A DNA stretch of 64,000 bases, from NCBI RefSeq assembly GCF_029338515.1, contig NZ_CP119988.1, forward strand, positions 186,001 to 250,000, written 5' to 3'. The position numbers were made by a program, and so were the translations under genes. Origin of the DNA: Haloglomus litoreum (GTDB taxonomy: Archaea > Halobacteriota > Halobacteria > Halobacteriales > Haloarculaceae). The notes beneath the pieces were generated by a model. That model did no database searches and was not told the origin of the DNA. It saw only the letters and a program-made list of their open reading frames with translations. Position 1 is the stretch's first letter. Each line of letters begins with the position of its first letter. This document shows positions 18,076 to 25,954 of this stretch, in pieces.

Positions 18076-20766
18076 CTACCCCGTCGACTTCATCCCGGCG
18101 GCGATGCCCTTGACCGTCAGCCGGAGCGCCCGCTCCTCGGCGTCGGTCCGGTCCTCGGTCGCGAGCAGGCGGACCTGCAGGAGGTTGAGCGGATCGACGT
18201 ACGGGTTCCGGCGGTCGAGGTTCCGTTCGATCCAGGGGCGCGGCGACAGCCCATCCCGGCCGGTGATGTCGAGCAGCAGGTCGACGCAGCGGTCGTACTC
18301 GGCCTCGATGCGCGGGAAGAACTCGTCGCGGTGCTCGCCCGCGAGGTCGGCGTACTCGGCGGCGGTCGGCAGGTCGGTGCGGGCCAGCGACAGCGCCGCG
18401 TTGTCGAGTGTCGTCCGGAAGAACGGCCACTCCTCGTACAGCTCCTGCAGCGTCCCGAGGTCGCCCCCCTCGTCGAGGTAGGCCTGCAGGCCGGTGCCGA
18501 GGCCGTACCAGCCCGGGAGGATGCAGCGGGCCTGGGTCCAGGAGAACACCCACGGGATGGCCCGGAGGTCCTCGACGGCGCGCTCGCCCGAGCGCGAGGC
18601 GGGCCGCGACCCCAGGTTGAGGTCCTCGATGACGGGGATGGGCGTCGCACGCTCGAAGTAGGCCACGAAGCCGTCGGTCTCCAGCAGGTCGCGGTACGCC
18701 TCGCGGGCGGCGTCGGCGGCGGTCGCGACCGGCTCGTGCCATCGCTCGGGTGTCCCGTGTCCGTCCCCGGTCAGGGCGCGATGGCGTGCCCGGAGCTGGG
18801 CGTTCAGCATCTGTTCGAGGTTCCGCCGGGCGATATCCGGGTTGGCGTACTTCTCGGCGATGGCCTCGCCCTGTTCGGTGAACTTGACCTGGCCCGTCAC
18901 CGTCTCGGTCGGGAGCGCCAGCAGCGCCTCGTTCATGGGGCCGCCGCCCCGCGAGATGGAGCCGCCGCGCCCGTGGAACAGCCGCAACTCGATGTCGTGG
19001 TCGTCCGTGATGGTGGCGAGTCGCTTCTGGTTCCGGTGGAGCGACCAGTTGGCCGCGAGGAAGCCGTTCTCCTTGTTGGAGTCCGAGTAGCCCAGCATCA
19101 CCTCCTGGCGGTCGCCGCGCGCGTCGAGCGCGGCTGCGTACGCCTCGTTCTCGAACAGCGTCCCCATGATGCGCCGGGCCCCCGACAGCGCCGACTCCGT
19201 CTCCAGCAGGGGCGCGATGTCCAGTCCGCAGTGTCCCGGCAGGTCGACGACGCCGGCCTGGTCGGCGAGGAACAGCACCTCGAGGACGTGGCTCGGCTCC
19301 TCGGTCATGCTGATGCAGTAGGTGTCGATGGCGTCGACGCCGTACTCGCGCTGCCAGTCGGCCAGTCGGTCGAACCGGCGGAGCACCCGCCCGGGCGTCC
19401 CCTCGTAGTCGTCGTGGTCGGCGGGGTCGACGACGGGCTCGGACTGCAGGATGGCCTCGGTCAGCGTCTCGACGCGCTCGGCCTCGTCCCGTCCGGCGTA
19501 GTCGACGCCGGCGCGGTCGAAGACGGCCGCGACGGTCTCGGTGTGGTTCTTCCGGTGGTCCCGGAGGTCGAGGCTCGCGAGGGTGAACCCGAAGGTGTCG
19601 ACCTGCCGGACGAGCGGGTCGACGACCGCCGACGCGACCGCCCCGGCGCCGTTCGCACGCAGGCTGGCCGCGATGCTCTCGACATCGGCCAGCAGTTCGT
19701 CGGCGTCCCCGTACCCGCCCGGCCGGACATCGCCGACCCGTTCGAGGCGCTCGCGCATCAGCTTCAGCTTCTGCCGGTAGGGTTCGTTCGGGTACCGCTC
19801 GCGGGCCGCGCTGGCGACCTCGGGCAGCCGCTCCTCGTCGGCCGCGAGCCGGTCGGCGAACGCGCCGTCGAGGGTCAGCCCGCGGCGGTCCTGGCTGAGG
19901 ATGCCCGAGAGGCGCTTCAGCTCGTCGCGGTAGCGCGAGAGCACGACCGCGCGCTGGCGGTCCAGCGTCTCCGTGGTCACCTCCGGCGTGACGTGCGGGT
20001 TGCCGTCGCGGTCGCTCCCGGCCCACGAGCGGAACTCGAACAGCTTCGGCACGTCCAGCGACGGGTAGTGCTCGGCGAGCGCCCGCTCCAGTTCGTCGTA
20101 CACCTCGCCGACCACGTCGAACAGCGTGTTCTCCAGGTACCACTGGACGTTGAGCGCCTCGTCGGTCACCTCGGGGCGGCGGTCCCGGATCTGTGGGGTC
20201 TGCCAGAGGCTCGTCACCTCGGCCTCCAGCTGCCGGTCGATGCGGTCGCGCTCGCGCCGGGTGAGCCGCTGCTCGTCGAGCGCTTCGATGTGGTCTGCGA
20301 CGGACCGGAGCTTCGCCTTCACCGTCTTCCGCCGGGCCTCGGTCGGGTGGGCGGTGAACGTCGGCTCGATGAGCACGTCCGAGAGCACCTGCTCGACGGT
20401 CGCGGCGTCGACGCCGCGCTCGGCGAATCGCTCGACGGCGCCGGTGATGCTGTCGGCCAGCGAGCCGGACTCGCTCCCCTCGCGGATGGCCCGGACCCGC
20501 TCGCGCTCCTCGGCGAGGTTGACCAGCTCGAAGTAGGTGCTGAACGCCCGCGCGACGGTCTCGGCCGTCTCGGGGTCGAGCCCCTCCAGCTCGGCCCGGA
20601 CCGCCGACCGTGGCTCGGCGTTCTCGCGGCGGTAGGCGATGGCGCTGGTGCGGACGCGCTCGACCGTCGCCAGCGCGTCGGGGGAGGTCTGCTCGGCCAG
20701 CACGTCACCGAGGAGCGTGCTCAACTCGCGGACGTCCTGCTCGACGTCCCGTCCGTGCAGTGACAT
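18076..20766 (-). CDS. ppc: Phosphoenolpyruvate carboxylase
   Basis: An 896-residue bacterial-type PEP carboxylase that carboxylates PEP to oxaloacetate, an anaplerotic step. Hallmarks are WAGSDRDGNPHVT near residue 245, GYSDSNKENGFLAANWSLH, LFHGRGGSISRGGGPMNEA and TEQGEAI. The ATG at 20766 was chosen because the frame upstream is antisense-like. A TATA-like TTCTATTAC (~20789-20797, minus) sits ~25-30 bp before it, and a candidate TrmB site lies just upstream of that. It is the gene downstream of trmB on the same strand, so direct feedback between sugar sensing and anaplerosis is plausible. Confidence 0.97.
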   Translation of the reverse strand: MSLHGRDVEQDVRELSTLLGDVLAEQTSPDALATVERVRTSAIAYRRENAEPRSAVRAELEGLDPETAETVARAFSTYFELVNLAEERERVRAIREGSESGSLADSITGAVERFAERGVDAATVEQVLSDVLIEPTFTAHPTEARRKTVKAKLRSVADHIEALDEQRLTRRERDRIDRQLEAEVTSLWQTPQIRDRRPEVTDEALNVQWYLENTLFDVVGEVYDELERALAEHYPSLDVPKLFEFRSWAGSDRDGNPHVTPEVTTETLDRQRAVVLSRYRDELKRLSGILSQDRRGLTLDGAFADRLAADEERLPEVASAARERYPNEPYRQKLKLMRERLERVGDVRPGGYGDADELLADVESIAASLRANGAGAVASAVVDPLVRQVDTFGFTLASLDLRDHRKNHTETVAAVFDRAGVDYAGRDEAERVETLTEAILQSEPVVDPADHDDYEGTPGRVLRRFDRLADWQREYGVDAIDTYCISMTEEPSHVLEVLFLADQAGVVDLPGHCGLDIAPLLETESALSGARRIMGTLFENEAYAAALDARGDRQEVMLGYSDSNKENGFLAANWSLHRNQKRLATITDDHDIELRLFHGRGGSISRGGGPMNEALLALPTETVTGQVKFTEQGEAIAEKYANPDIARRNLEQMLNAQLRARHRALTGDGHGTPERWHEPVATAADAAREAYRDLLETDGFVAYFERATPIPVIEDLNLGSRPASRSGERAVEDLRAIPWVFSWTQARCILPGWYGLGTGLQAYLDEGGDLGTLQELYEEWPFFRTTLDNAALSLARTDLPTAAEYADLAGEHRDEFFPRIEAEYDRCVDLLLDITGRDGLSPRPWIERNLDRRNPYVDPLNLLQVRLLATEDRTDAEERALRLTVKGIAAGMKSTG

Positions 20767-20811
20767 ACCACTCCCCTGCGGCCGCTGGGTAATAGAACTG
20801 TCGAGGTGATT

Positions 20812-20827
20812 TACTCGAAATAGAGTT
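20812..20827 (-). promoter_or_regulatory. Candidate TrmB operator before ppc
   Basis: The plus strand reads TACT-N7-GAGTT, one base from TACT-N7/8-GAGTA. It lies in the 74-bp gap between the trmB stop and the ppc start, 46 bp from the ppc ATG and upstream of the putative TATA. It would let the neighbouring trmB product act on ppc. Binding is inferred. Confidence 0.55.
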
Positions 20828-20840
20828 GTGATGTTTGGAG

Positions 20841-21905
20841 CTACTCCAGCGGCGGCGGTTCCTCCCGGCCGATGACGAGTTCGTACGCTTCGATGTCCTC
20901 CAGCGCGGCGACCTGGCCGCCGACGTCGACCAGCCCGTCGTCGGTGTCGAGGGTCAGCGCGGCCGTCCCGCGGTTCGGCCCGAGCGAGACGTCGACGATG
21001 GCGCCCGCGGCGGTCCGGCGCTCGCCGGTCTCGACATCGCGCCCCCGGACGGTCGCGAACAGCGCCGCCGGCTCGTCGGGGCCGTCCTCGAGGTCCTCCG
21101 CACACCGCCGGATGGAGGCGTAGCGTCGCGGGAACGGCCGGTCCTCGCCGCCCTCGGCCAGCGTCGTCGCGGAGGTCCAGACGACCGTGTTGAGGAAGCC
21201 CGACACCAGGAACCCCAGCTCCGAGCGGTTGAAGATGACGCCGTAGCGGCTGTCCCCACTCTGTAGCGCCTCGCGGGTCGTGTAGACGGAGCTGGTCCCG
21301 TCGGCGACCGCGACGACCGGGGTCGTGACGCCCCGGCGCGCGCGGGCGGTCGTCGCGACGCGGCCGTAGTCGTACTCGTCGGGGTCGGGCACCTCGCTGG
21401 CGGGCGCCAGCAGCAGGTCGATGCTCACCCCGGCATCCCGGCGCTCGACCAGCTCGTCCTCGAACCGGGCCAGCAGGTCCGGCGTCAGCGACAGGACGAG
21501 CTCGTACTCCGCGCCGGAGACGACCTCCTCGAGGTACCGGAGGATGGTCTGCCGGGACTTGATGAGCGAGACGGCCTCCGCGTCCCGGGCGGGGGCCCGA
21601 TACCGCTCGGAGAGCGAGCCGACCAGCGTCGACAGGCTCGTCTGGATGTCGTCGAACGCCTCCTCCGGGTCGACCGCGAGCACCTTGATGGGTCTGGACT
21701 CCTGCAGCTCGACGAGCCCGATCTCCGCGAGGCTCCGGACCGTGTCGTACACCCGGGGCTGGGGGATGTCCGTCTTCTCGGCGATCTCCGAGGCCGTCAG
21801 CTGGCCGTGCTGGAGGACGGCGAGGTACGCCTCGGTCTCGTACTCGCCGAAGTCGAACGTGGCGGCCACCTCCTCGAGCCCCCGCTGGAGGTCGTCACTG
21901 GTCAT
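20841..21905 (-). CDS. trmB: TrmB-family sugar-responsive transcriptional regulator
   Basis: A 354-residue regulator. Residues ~15-75 form the TrmB winged HTH (FGEYETEAYLAVLQHGQLTA, then SEIAEKTDIPQPRVYDTVRSL). The middle is the PLD-like TrmB domain (~100-230), and a C-terminal beta-rich effector domain completes the full-length architecture, close in length to Halobacterium TrmB (VNG1451C). That protein is a global regulator of glycolysis, gluconeogenesis and linked biosynthesis, binding DNA when glucose is absent. Here the gene sits between ppc and gfcR-gdh, and three TrmB-like operators occur in the window. The ATG at 21905 was chosen because the longer frame extends into uncharacteristic residues. 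Confidence 0.85.
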   Translation of the reverse strand: MTSDDLQRGLEEVAATFDFGEYETEAYLAVLQHGQLTASEIAEKTDIPQPRVYDTVRSLAEIGLVELQESRPIKVLAVDPEEAFDDIQTSLSTLVGSLSERYRAPARDAEAVSLIKSRQTILRYLEEVVSGAEYELVLSLTPDLLARFEDELVERRDAGVSIDLLLAPASEVPDPDEYDYGRVATTARARRGVTTPVVAVADGTSSVYTTREALQSGDSRYGVIFNRSELGFLVSGFLNTVVWTSATTLAEGGEDRPFPRRYASIRRCAEDLEDGPDEPAALFATVRGRDVETGERRTAAGAIVDVSLGPNRGTAALTLDTDDGLVDVGGQVAALEDIEAYELVIGREEPPPLE

Positions 21906-22008
21906 GATGGTGGTATCGCGAGAGTCGGCTAAAGAGACTGGCCATCTGTGGGCCGCGCCGGCGGCTCCTCCCCGGGAAGCGCGGTTGGTCACTGGACGGG
22001 GCGGTCAT

Positions 22009-22641
22009 CTACTCGCTGTTGCCGACGCGGATGGCCTGGATGAGCGAGTAGACCGGGACGCCCTCGACCTCCTCGACGCCCTTCTTGTCGACGAGGACGA
22101 CGCAGGCGACCGGCTCGCCGCCGCGCTCGCGGATGGCCTCGATGGTCTCGCGCATCGTCGTGCCGCTGGTGATGGTGTCGTCGACGACGTAGCACTCGCG
22201 GTCGCGGATGTCGGCGAAGTTCCGGGAGAAGCTCCCCTGCAGCTCCTCGATGTCGCCCTCCTCCCACTGGTGCTTGCGGGGGGCGTACGCCGCGATGTCC
22301 GTGTCGAGCTCGCGGGCGACGACGGTCGCCAGCGGCGCGCCGGCCTTCTCGACACCGACGGTGAGGTCGACGTCCTTGCCCTGCTTCGAGAGCAGGTCCG
22401 CCATCGCCTGGCTGACGTACGCCAACCGGGCCGAATCGCGACCGACCGCGCTCCAGTCGACGTGGATGTCGTGGGGGCCGCCGGTCGGCTCCGTGGTCGT
22501 GGCCGTGGTCGCGCTCCCCCGCTCGACGAGCCAGCTCGCCGTCTCCCGGGAGACGTTCAGCTCGTCCGCGATCTTCCCCTTCGAGAAGCCGCGCTCGGAC
22601 AGCTCCTGTGCCCCCTCGATGAGGTCGTCAACGTTCTTCAT
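22009..22641 (-). CDS. gfcR: PyrE-like transcriptional regulator GfcR
   Basis: A 210-residue protein with an N-terminal HTH (residues ~1-45: SERGFSKGKIADELNVSRET) fused to an orotate-phosphoribosyltransferase-like domain. The PRPP-binding signature is CYVVDDTITSGTT. This is the architecture of GfcR, the Haloferax activator of semi-phosphorylative Entner-Doudoroff and fructose catabolism genes, rather than of a true PyrE enzyme, which lacks the HTH. It overlaps the end of gdh by 14 bp on the same strand, so gdh-gfcR are coupled, the same gene order as in Haloferax volcanii (from memory of that genome). Confidence 0.9.
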   Translation of the reverse strand: MKNVDDLIEGAQELSERGFSKGKIADELNVSRETASWLVERGSATTATTTEPTGGPHDIHVDWSAVGRDSARLAYVSQAMADLLSKQGKDVDLTVGVEKAGAPLATVVARELDTDIAAYAPRKHQWEEGDIEELQGSFSRNFADIRDRECYVVDDTITSGTTMRETIEAIRERGGEPVACVVLVDKKGVEEVEGVPVYSLIQAIRVGNSE

Positions 22642-23728
22642 GGGTGTCGAATTCGACCGCTGTCTTGATGACCGTTCCCCCGTCCGCGCCGTCGCTGCCC
22701 CCGTCGTCGCCCTCCTCGAACGCGCGCTCGAACTCCCGGTACGGGACCAGGTCGGTGACGTAGTCCTCGAGGAACCCCGCCGGAAGGCCCCGGAGCCGGT
22801 CGATGGCCGCCTCGAAGTGGCGCGGGCCGGAGTTGACGCTCCCGACCAGCGCCCGGTTACCCATCACGAGTTCCCGGTGGAGCCGCCCGCCGTCGACCTC
22901 GAAGGTCCAGTCGCCCGGGACGCCGAGCAGCGCCGCCACGCCGCCCGGGGCGAGCGCCTCGATGCACTCGAAGGCGTGTCTCGCGTAGCCGGTCGCCTCG
23001 TAGACCAGGTCGACGGGTTCGTGGACCGCCGCGAACTCGTCGACGGGCGTCTCCCGGCTGTCGACGTACGTCGCGCCGAGGCTATCGAGGAGCTCGATGG
23101 TGGGATGCGGGCGGTCCCGGCGACCCAGGCAGTAGACCTCGGTCGCGTCGTCCAGCATCGCCACCGTCAGCAGCCCGAGCGAACCGTTCCCGAGGACGAG
23201 GACGGTGTCGGGGGCCCAGGTGGCCGTCGACCGCGAGGCCGCGGCGAGTTCGAGCGCCTTCTCGGAGATGCTGAGCGGCTCCAGCAGGAACCCCCACTGC
23301 GCCAGGTCGTCGGGGACGCGGACCAGGAACTGCGCCGGGCTGGTGAAGTACTCGGCCATGAACCCGTGGGCGCCGTCGATCCCGCGCTCGACGCACGCCT
23401 CGGGTGGCGCCATGTCGGCCTCGCCGCGCTCGAAGTACTCGTTGGAGCCGGATGGTGGGGGCCGGCGCACCGTCGGGGCCACCACGTCCCCCGCTGTGAA
23501 CGCGGTGTCGCCGGGCTCCTCGACGACCCCGACGGCCTCGTGCCCGAGGACGAGGTGGTCCTCCCCGGGCGGGAACCCCCCGTGTCCGCCACCGATGACC
23601 TCGTGGTCGGTCCCGTCGATGCCGACCCGCAGCGTCCGGACCAGCGCCTCCCCCTCGTCGGGCTCGGGGCGAGGGACCTCCAGCAACTGGGGGGTAGCTT
23701 TTCCTCGTTCGATGCCGATAGCGTGCAT
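22628..23728 (-). CDS. gdh: Glucose 1-dehydrogenase, haloarchaeal zinc MDR type
   Basis: A 366-residue enzyme oxidising glucose to gluconolactone, the first step of the Entner-Doudoroff route. It aligns by eye throughout with Haloferax mediterranei glucose dehydrogenase: the zinc ligand positions Asp38, His63 and Glu150 are all in place (GIDGTDHEVI, LVLGHEAVGV, LLEPLSI). The nucleotide motif is VLGNGSLGLL, and CLGRRDRPHP suggests NADP preference. An insertion of glycine and acidic residues precedes the C-terminus. The ATG at 23728 matches the family start. The promoter carries a TrmB-like site, and gfcR follows with overlap. Confidence 0.96.
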   Translation of the reverse strand: MHAIGIERGKATPQLLEVPRPEPDEGEALVRTLRVGIDGTDHEVIGGGHGGFPPGEDHLVLGHEAVGVVEEPGDTAFTAGDVVAPTVRRPPPSGSNEYFERGEADMAPPEACVERGIDGAHGFMAEYFTSPAQFLVRVPDDLAQWGFLLEPLSISEKALELAAASRSTATWAPDTVLVLGNGSLGLLTVAMLDDATEVYCLGRRDRPHPTIELLDSLGATYVDSRETPVDEFAAVHEPVDLVYEATGYARHAFECIEALAPGGVAALLGVPGDWTFEVDGGRLHRELVMGNRALVGSVNSGPRHFEAAIDRLRGLPAGFLEDYVTDLVPYREFERAFEEGDDGGSDGADGGTVIKTAVEFDTHEER

Positions 23729-23760
23729 ACGCCGCCATTCGCCCGTGAGGGGAAAAGACT

Positions 23761-23776
23761 TACTGGAAAACGAGTA
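23761..23776 (-). promoter_or_regulatory. TrmB operator before gdh
   Basis: The plus strand reads TACT-N7-GAGTA, an exact match to the published Halobacterium TrmB motif. The proximal edge is 33 bp upstream of the gdh ATG, directly behind the presumed TATA position. The site also lies 46 bp before the divergent HAD gene at 23822 and could affect both. Confidence 0.7.
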
Positions 23777-23821
23777 AACAATCTGGCACCCGGCGGCCCG
23801 TCCCATCCCGCCACCCACACC

Positions 23822-25093
23822 ATGGAACGATACGACCAGCTGTACCGGCTGTACGAGGAGTACGACACCGAGACGCTCCGGGCCTACCAGGAGTTCGTCG
23901 ACCTGTTCCCGCCGGTCGACTCCCGCGTGGCGCTCGACCACTGGCAGAACGCCCGCGAGGACCTCGACGAGCGCCGCGACGAGATCCGCGCGGAGTTCCC
24001 GCAGGTCGGCGAGACGTTCGCCGCGCTCGCCGCGATGGCGACCCGGGAGCAGGCGTTCACCGCGCTCAACCTCTACACGAAGTACGACCGCGGGGTGAAC
24101 GTCCTGGTCCTCGACGTGGACGAGACCCTCCGGTCGGCGGGCAACACCGACAACGAGATCCCCCGCGAGACGCTCCACCTCCTGACCCGCTTCCACGACG
24201 AGGGGATGCCCATCGTCATCTGCACGGGCCAGACCCTCGAGAACGTCAAGGGCTTTCTCATCCAGGGCCTGGGCAACCGGATGGTCCACTCCGGTCGCCT
24301 GAGCATCGTCTACGAGGCCGGGACCGGCGTGTTCACGCCGGGACACGGCGCCGACACGAAGCAACTGCTGTACGAGGACCTCGACCCGGCCATCCGGGAC
24401 GTGTTCAGTCGCGTCCGCTCCCGGATTCTCCCGGACGCCACCGAGACCATCCGCCGGGGCTGTCACCTGCAGGGCAACGAGTTCAACGTCACGCTCAAGC
24501 CGAACTTCGAGACGGGCAGCGAGCGCGCCGACGCGGTCATCGACGAGGGGCTGGTCTACCTGCTGGACCTGCTGGAGGAGAGCGTCGCGGCCGTGGCCGG
24601 GGCGGGTGCGGGCGCCGGGGACGGCGACGACGGCCCGACCGCCGAGGGGTACGGCCGGGCGTTCTACGCCGCGCAGGACCCGGAGATCCGGGGCGTCCTC
24701 GAGTCGACCGGCGAGCAGCCCGACGCCGACCTCGACGTGGTGCCCGAGGCGTACGAGACCCTCTTCGAGCGCATCGACGTGGCCTACTACGAGGCCGACG
24801 CCGCCGAGATCGGCTCGCTCGAACTCAACAAGGTGTCCGGCGTCGAGGCCGCGCTCGACGTGCTCGGCATCGAGGACCCGTTCTCGCTGGTGATGGGCGA
24901 CTCGAAGAGCGACCTCCGGGTGATGGAGTGGGCCGCCGAGCACGGGGCCGGCATCGCCGCCGCCCCCGGCCACGCCTCACGGGACGTCCTCGACCACGTG
25001 CTGTCGACGGACGAACTCGTCTTCGACCGCGGCGACGCCGCGGAACTCCTGCGGATGGCCTACGCGCTCCGGCGGCTGGCGGACCTCGACTGA
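23822..25093 (+). CDS. HAD superfamily hydrolase
   Basis: A 423-residue protein. A helical N-terminal region (~1-90) precedes the HAD catalytic motif I, VLDVDETLRS, near residue 99. Motif II lies in VICTGQT, and the C-terminal motif is VMGDSKSDLRVMEWA (GDxxxD type). This suggests a Cof-like phosphatase of unknown substrate. A Gly/Ala/Asp insert near residue 260 is likely a loop. The gene is divergent from gdh and shares its 93-bp promoter region, so a link with sugar phosphates is plausible but not shown. Confidence 0.82.
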   Translation: MERYDQLYRLYEEYDTETLRAYQEFVDLFPPVDSRVALDHWQNAREDLDERRDEIRAEFPQVGETFAALAAMATREQAFTALNLYTKYDRGVNVLVLDVDETLRSAGNTDNEIPRETLHLLTRFHDEGMPIVICTGQTLENVKGFLIQGLGNRMVHSGRLSIVYEAGTGVFTPGHGADTKQLLYEDLDPAIRDVFSRVRSRILPDATETIRRGCHLQGNEFNVTLKPNFETGSERADAVIDEGLVYLLDLLEESVAAVAGAGAGAGDGDDGPTAEGYGRAFYAAQDPEIRGVLESTGEQPDADLDVVPEAYETLFERIDVAYYEADAAEIGSLELNKVSGVEAALDVLGIEDPFSLVMGDSKSDLRVMEWAAEHGAGIAAAPGHASRDVLDHVLSTDELVFDRGDAAELLRMAYALRRLADLD

Positions 25094-25260
25094 GCCCCGT
25101 CCGGCGACCCGCCCCCGCCGCCGGCTGACGCTGCCGGGTGCGGCCTGACGCGACCCGGTGTCTCGCCATCGGCTCGCCGTCCGCTCCGAGCCGCCGGTTC
25201 AACCCCCCTTCAACTGCCGGAGCACGGCTCAAGCCGCTGGAACACGTACGCGATGACACC

Positions 25261-25917
25261 ATGAGCGAATCATCCACGCCGCTCGGGTCGCTGTTCAGCA
25301 CCCAGCGACGGCTCGTCGACAGCACCATCGAGACACAGCGCAACCTCCACCGCCAGGGCCTCGACCTGACCCGGCGCTCCACGAAGGCACTCGCCGGCGT
25401 CGTCCCCGACGACGAGGCGCCGGCCCGCGTCGACGACCTGTTCGACGACCTCGAATCGACCCAGGACGACCTGTTCGACGGCATCCAGGACGCCCTCGGG
25501 GGCGGCATCGACCGCACCGAGGAGGCGGCCGCGGATCTGGAGGACGACCTCGAGACGGCCGCCGAGGAGGTCGGCGACGCGGCCGCCGACGCGGCGGAGA
25601 CGACAGGGGACGCTGCCGAGGAGGTCGCCGAGACGACTGGTGACGCCGCGGAGGACGTGGCCGAGACGACCGAGGACGCCGCCGAGGACGTCCGGGAGAC
25701 GATGGAGACGGCCGCCGAGGGTGTCGGCGACGCGGTCGAGGCCTCCGTCGACGCCATCGACGGTATCGGCCCGACGTACGCCGAGCGCCTGGCCGACGCC
25801 GGCATCGAGACGGTCGGCGACCTCGCGGACGCGAGCGCCGAGGCCGTCGCCGAGGCCGCCGAGATCAGCCAGGAGCGGGCGAGCGACCTCATCGAGCGGG
25901 CGCAGGCGCAGGCCTGA
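25261..25917 (+). CDS. Phasin-like helical protein with C-terminal helix-hairpin-helix
   Basis: A 218-residue, very acidic protein. Residues 1-50 form an amphipathic segment (PLGSLFSTQRRLVDSTIETQ...) similar in pattern to the N-terminus of the protein at 48027-48731. Residues ~85-160 are repeats of A/E/D/T-rich heptads (TGDAAEEVAETTGDAAEDVAE), probably coiled coil. Residues ~163-218 contain a helix-hairpin-helix motif (IDGIGPTYAERLADAGIETV) of the DNA-binding or protein-binding Rad51/polymerase X type. A phasin (PHA granule surface) role is suggested only by the helical pattern. A histone-like or scaffold protein is an alternative. Confidence 0.72.
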   Translation: MSESSTPLGSLFSTQRRLVDSTIETQRNLHRQGLDLTRRSTKALAGVVPDDEAPARVDDLFDDLESTQDDLFDGIQDALGGGIDRTEEAAADLEDDLETAAEEVGDAAADAAETTGDAAEEVAETTGDAAEDVAETTEDAAEDVRETMETAAEGVGDAVEASVDAIDGIGPTYAERLADAGIETVGDLADASAEAVAEAAEISQERASDLIERAQAQA

Positions 25918-25954
25918 CGCGCCGGCCGACCGCGTCGCGGCCCGCTTCCGGCGC

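Noticed and set aside
22009-22641. Orotate phosphoribosyltransferase (PyrE) enzyme
   Set aside because: The N-terminal HTH and the linkage with gdh point to the regulator GfcR.
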